From Alkalihalobacterium elongatum (GTDB lineage Bacteria > Bacillota > Bacilli > Bacillales > Bacillaceae_F), in the NCBI RefSeq assembly GCF_019024285.1, contig NZ_WMKZ01000009.1:1-64000 (forward strand): a stretch of DNA of 64,000 bases. The letters run 5' to 3'. Both the position numbers and the translations under genes were made by a program. Below are positions 60,755 to 64,000 of the stretch, one piece after another (within the stretch, counting starts at the first letter, position 1; every line of letters starts with the position of its first letter). The notes beneath the pieces were generated by a model. That model did no database searches, had not been told where the DNA came from, and saw only the letters and a list, made by a program, of their open reading frames with translations.

Positions 60755-60900
60755 CGCAGCTAACATAAATTTGATGAGCATATTGTAAAGGGTTACTAGA
60801 TAAGAATGTGATATTCTTTTTTTAAAGCGCTGTTGAAATTTGGTGTTGATATGCATTTTTAATTTTAACAGAGCTTAAGAGTAAAAATGAGGTGTGAGCT

Positions 60901-61617
60901 ATGAAAATAGAAATATGGTCAGATTATGTATGTCCTTTTTGTTATATTGGAAAAAGACGTTTAGAAAGTGCTTTAGAAAAGTTCCCTCAAAGAGATACTG
61001 TTGAAGTAAAATTTAAAAGTTTTGAATTAGATCCGCATGCTAGTCGCGATACGGACGAGTCGATGTATGAAATTTTATCGAAAAAATATGGCATGTCCTT
61101 AGACGAAGCAAAGAAGATGACGGAAAGTGTTGTTGAACAGGCAAAAACAGTTGGACTTGATTTTAATTTCGATAAAATGATTCGTACCAATACATTAGAT
61201 GCACATCGGCTTGCTAAATTTGCTGAAGAAAAAGGTAAAGATAAAGAAATAGCAGAGCATTTGTTAAAAGCTTATTTTACTGATGCAAAACATATTGGTG
61301 ATCACTCAACTTTAACAGAGATTGCTGTAAATGCAGGCTTAGAACAAAAAGATGTTCAAGACGTATTAAACGGCAATGCTTATGAAGAAAAGGTTAGGAT
61401 AGATGAAGCGAAAGCGAAAAATATAGGGGTTCAAGGAGTCCCTTTCTTTGTAATCAACGATAAGTATGCGATTTCAGGTGCTCAACCGACAGAAACGTTT
61501 TTAAATGCATTACAAAAAGTATGGGAAGAAGAATATGAAAACTCTCCTTTAAAGCCTCTTAATAATACGACAAATGATAAGGATCCAATGTGCACCGATG
61601 ATCGTTGTGATTTTTAA
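60901..61617 (+). CDS. DsbA-family thiol oxidoreductase, FrnE-like
   Basis: 238 aa, no signal peptide. The thioredoxin-fold active site CPFC is in WSDYVCPFCYIGKRRLE, and the cis-proline loop in VQGVPFFVINDKY. This is the cytoplasmic DsbA/FrnE (2-hydroxychromene-2-carboxylate isomerase-like) group, with roles in oxidative stress. A C-terminal extension has a further cysteine pair (CTDDRCDF). GAGGTGTGAG precedes ATG. Confidence 0.9.
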   Translation: MKIEIWSDYVCPFCYIGKRRLESALEKFPQRDTVEVKFKSFELDPHASRDTDESMYEILSKKYGMSLDEAKKMTESVVEQAKTVGLDFNFDKMIRTNTLDAHRLAKFAEEKGKDKEIAEHLLKAYFTDAKHIGDHSTLTEIAVNAGLEQKDVQDVLNGNAYEEKVRIDEAKAKNIGVQGVPFFVINDKYAISGAQPTETFLNALQKVWEEEYENSPLKPLNNTTNDKDPMCTDDRCDF

Positions 61618-61623
61618 TCGTGT

Positions 61624-61656
61624 AAACCCCAATTCACAAATTGAGTTGGGGTTTTA
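61624..61656 (+). terminator. Terminator after the DsbA-like gene
   Basis: AAACCCCAA (61624-61632) pairs with TTGGGGTTT (61646-61654), followed by T. Confidence 0.8.
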
Positions 61657-61884
61657 CTTATAGTTTTTTTGTATAATGCTGCTGATAATTAAATGAAAAT
61701 CATCTAGTTCGGTAAAATTATTTCTATTTCATTGATCTTTGTTATAATTGAGGACGGATTACTTTATTACTAGTTAATATCTAGGCAAATAGTTGTTTCA
61801 AATAGGCTGTTTAACTAAAGGCAATGCTCTCCGAGAAGAGAATTAAAAAGGTAGATGAATTAAAAGAACAATTGGAGTGATTTT

Positions 61885-63070
61885 TTGAAAAATATCAGTA
61901 AGTTATTTACAGTATATATTCTTTTCTGTATGATCTTTTTCCTGATTGTTCATTTCGGATTATCAATTCAAAATGACATTCTTATTTATTTAATCCTGTT
62001 ACTTCCAATCTTTTGGTTATGTAAACATGTAAATGACATACTAAAAGAAAAGGAAAAAGTTGAAATAGAGAAGATTAAACTAGAAAAAGAAAAGCATTTT
62101 ATACAACAAGAAAATGAGCATCTTAATGACTTATTAAATGGCTTTAATGAAATATTTTTTTTCGTTCAATTTAAAAGAAAACGGATTGTTTATTACAAGA
62201 GGAATTGAATATTTATTTTCTTATCAGCAAGAAGACTATCGCCAAAACGTGAGGTTAATAGAAACGGTTTTAAAACCGATAGATGATAGCTCAATGGCAT
62301 TTAGAGATCAATTAGTTGCCAATAGAAAAATGAGAAATCAGCTGGCTGTACTTGATAAAAATAACCAAAAGCGATGGCTAGAAATTTCAACTACACCTCG
62401 ATTTGATAGCGCAAATGATATTATCCGAGTAGATGGAATGATTTCGGATATAACGAAGCGAAAACAGCTAGAAGAGTATTTAAGACAAATGGCATACTAT
62501 GATGAGCTAACCGACTTACCGAATCGAAAGTTAATCCTTAAGCATCTCCGAATAGCGTTAGCGAGATCTAAACGTCATCAACATAGTTTAAGTATTATGT
62601 TCATTGACTTGGATGGCTTCAAAAAGGTGAATGATACATTAGGACATGAAGGTGGAGACTATTTGTTGAAGGAAGTAGTAAGTAGGCTTTACAATTGTGT
62701 GAGAGAAGAGGACTTAACGGGACGTCTTGGTGGAGATGAGTTTATGATTGTCTTTGAAGAAACGACTCAAGCAGAAATCGTTGGTATTGCAGAACGGATC
62801 TTGTCTGTCGTTTCTAAGCCGTACATGATTGATGACTGTGAAGCAAAAGTTTCACCTAGTATAGGTATTAGTCTTTTCCCGCAGGACGGTGAGGATATAG
62901 AAACACTTATACAAAATGCGGATAAGGCCATGTATTATGCAAAGGAAAAAGGGAAAGGTACCTATCAATTTTATACGTCTGAACTTGAAAACTATCAATC
63001 TAAGAAAGTAGGGTTTTTTGAGAAAGTCATGGAGTCCGTATCTAAAATAAAAGAAACATATAAACGTTAG
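61885..63070 (+). pseudogene. Diguanylate cyclase (membrane-PAS-GGDEF) split by a frameshift
   Basis: Frame 1 (61885-62208) starts at TTG behind TTGGAGTGA and encodes two membrane helices, a coiled coil (KEKEKVEIEKIKLEKEK) and the start of a PAS domain, then runs off after GFNEI. Frame 2 (open 62138-63070) continues the PAS domain and carries a complete GGDEF domain: YYDELTDLPNRKLIL, MFIDLDGFKKVND and the active site RLGGDEFMIVFEE, with an RxxD inhibitory site (REED) five residues upstream. The frames join at eight T (62155-62162); one T fewer restores GFNEIFFSFNLKENG. It may be a true mutation, slippage-dependent expression or a sequencing error. Confidence 0.85.
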
Positions 63071-63075
63071 TGCTT

Positions 63076-63100
63076 AGCACCTTTTTTAGGTGCTTTTTTA
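63076..63100 (+). terminator. Terminator after the cyclase gene
   Basis: AGCACC (63076-63081) pairs with GGTGCT (63089-63094), then TTTTTA. Confidence 0.75.
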
Positions 63101-63164
63101 TTTTGCATGTTTGAATTTAGCTCTAGGGCAATAGTAGAAATTTTAGATTAGGATAAGATATTTA

Positions 63165-63206
63165 GTCCAAAAATAAAAAGGACTCAGCCCAATAGGAAAA
63201 GCCCTT
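63165..63206 (-). terminator. Terminator of the glutamine-rich protein gene
   Basis: On the minus strand AAGGGCT (63206-63200) pairs with AGTCCTT (63184-63178) with one G-U, followed by TTTATTTTT. Confidence 0.5.
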
Positions 63207-63242
63207 CTCATCAAAAATCCTTCAACGTTGTTTGAATTACTA

Positions 63243-63746
63243 TTAATAGGACTGGTTGTTATTGAAGTTCTGTTGGTTTGATTGAGATTGATTATTTTGG
63301 TTTTGACTACTTTGGCCTTGCATTTGTTGTTGTAGTTGTTGTTGAGTTTGATCAATTTGTTGAGTAATTTGGTTTAACATATTAAACGATTGAAGTGATT
63401 GCTCCACATTATTTAACATCTGTGCTGCTTGGTGAATCGATTGTTGAAGTTGTTGGAAGGTTTGTTGTTGTTGCTGTTGTGCTTGTGAACTGAACTGTTG
63501 AAATTGTTGTAATAACTCTTGGGACTGTTGTTGATTTTGCCCAAAAGAAGAACTCATAGAACTACTTTGTTGTCCAGCGGATTGAAGTTGATTTAAAACA
63601 TTTTGCATATTCTCTAACTGACCTCTTAAAGGTGAGATTTCTTCACCAATTTCTTCTTCTACCTTAGAGGCAGCTAACCTTTCAATTTTATCCTCTGCTG
63701 CTTCTTCAACTCTCTCTGCATAAACTTCATCCATGTCGCGATCCAT
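63243..63746 (-). CDS. Glutamine/asparagine-rich low-complexity protein
   Basis: 167 aa. The first 60 residues are charged and probably coiled (VYAERVEEAAEDKIERLAAS, then a gap and EEISPLRGQLENMQNVLNQ). The remainder is dominated by Gln, Ser and Asn, with Q runs (SQAQQQQQQTFQQLQQSIHQ) and an Asn-rich end. No membrane segment or signal is seen. ATG at 63746 follows AAAGGTGG and is preferred to the longer frame from 63833. I recognise no family; Q/N-rich spore or coat-type proteins are one possibility, and self-assembly is inferred from composition only. Confidence 0.7.
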   Translation of the reverse strand: MDRDMDEVYAERVEEAAEDKIERLAASKVEEEIGEEISPLRGQLENMQNVLNQLQSAGQQSSSMSSSFGQNQQQSQELLQQFQQFSSQAQQQQQQTFQQLQQSIHQAAQMLNNVEQSLQSFNMLNQITQQIDQTQQQLQQQMQGQSSQNQNNQSQSNQQNFNNNQSY

Positions 63747-64000
63747 TTGAATTCCACCTTTGTTTTGTGTTTTGATAAAATTTTTTACACCACATCGAGG
63801 TCTGCTACAATCTGAAACGTAAAAAGTTAACAAACATTAACGATAGGAAGTAGTAAACACTAGCTTACATTCAGTTGCAGATTCGACCTTGCTTATTATA
63901 AGTAGTAAAAAGGTTTTTATACCAAAATAAAATGTAAAACAAGTGTGTAATTCAAGCAGTTAAGTACAATTTAAATAGTGGTAATTAGACAATAGTAATT

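Overview
The window is low-GC, Gram-positive, spore-forming Bacillaceae DNA. A run from yprA/yprB (mrfAB) through cotD, ypsA, gpsB, rnpB and ypsC follows the Bacillus order. AGGAGG-type ribosome sites and strong rho-independent terminators are frequent, and several spore-coat-type genes are present. A futalosine-pathway menaquinone pair (mqnB-mqnD) is unlike Bacillus subtilis and more like alkaliphilic or halophilic relatives (Alkalihalobacillus, Anaerobacillus or Halalkalibacter-like). The genus cannot be fixed from this sequence alone.

Layout. 1-77 is the 3' end (domains V and VI) of a group II intron whose body lies outside the window. 116-12940 is mostly core genome: two small membrane proteins, the MrfAB repair pair, a ferredoxin, cotD, ypsA-gpsB, an RNase HI-like gene, RNase P RNA, the YpsC RNA methylase, an M32 carboxypeptidase and an NfrA-type nitroreductase. 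13061-20140 is a catabolic island: a LacI-type regulator, a three-part TRAP transporter, an aldehyde dehydrogenase and an iron-type alcohol dehydrogenase. Four near-identical 14-bp palindromes stand before the three transcription units. The probable logic is import of a small hydroxylated anion, oxidation to the aldehyde, then to the acid; the substrate is unknown.

20141-34629 holds small and hypothetical proteins, an HD phosphohydrolase, a GH18 cell-wall or spore enzyme, a SPOCS/DUF3794-like coat protein, a Nudix hydrolase, a Suv3-like helicase, a lytic transglycosylase and an aspartase. 34769-43780 holds a hydroxypyruvate isomerase/tartronate semialdehyde reductase pair, a lipoprotein glutathione peroxidase, a flavodoxin-like protein, an NCS1 permease and SbcDC. 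44184-46306 is an acyl-CoA dehydrogenase plus two hotdog hydratase subunits behind a TetR-type operator. 47926-52896 is a complete sucrose system (BglG-type antiterminator, RAT/terminator switch, PTS EIIBC, fructokinase, sucrose-6-phosphate hydrolase). 53316-63746 carries a SulP transporter lacking a STAS domain, a DMT exporter, mqnB-mqnD, a VanW protein, DacB, a DsbA/FrnE-like protein, a frameshifted diguanylate cyclase and a glutamine-rich protein.

The less ordinary items are the LacI/TRAP/ALDH/Fe-ADH regulon of unknown substrate, a dispersed repeat family whose best copy (43812-43945) is a set of nested inverted repeats, a multi-hairpin element after the aspartase (33070-33231), a possible short RNA near 20345-20415, a frameshift in an eight-T run in the cyclase gene, and several very small genes (116-295, 20478-20588, 46847-47017).
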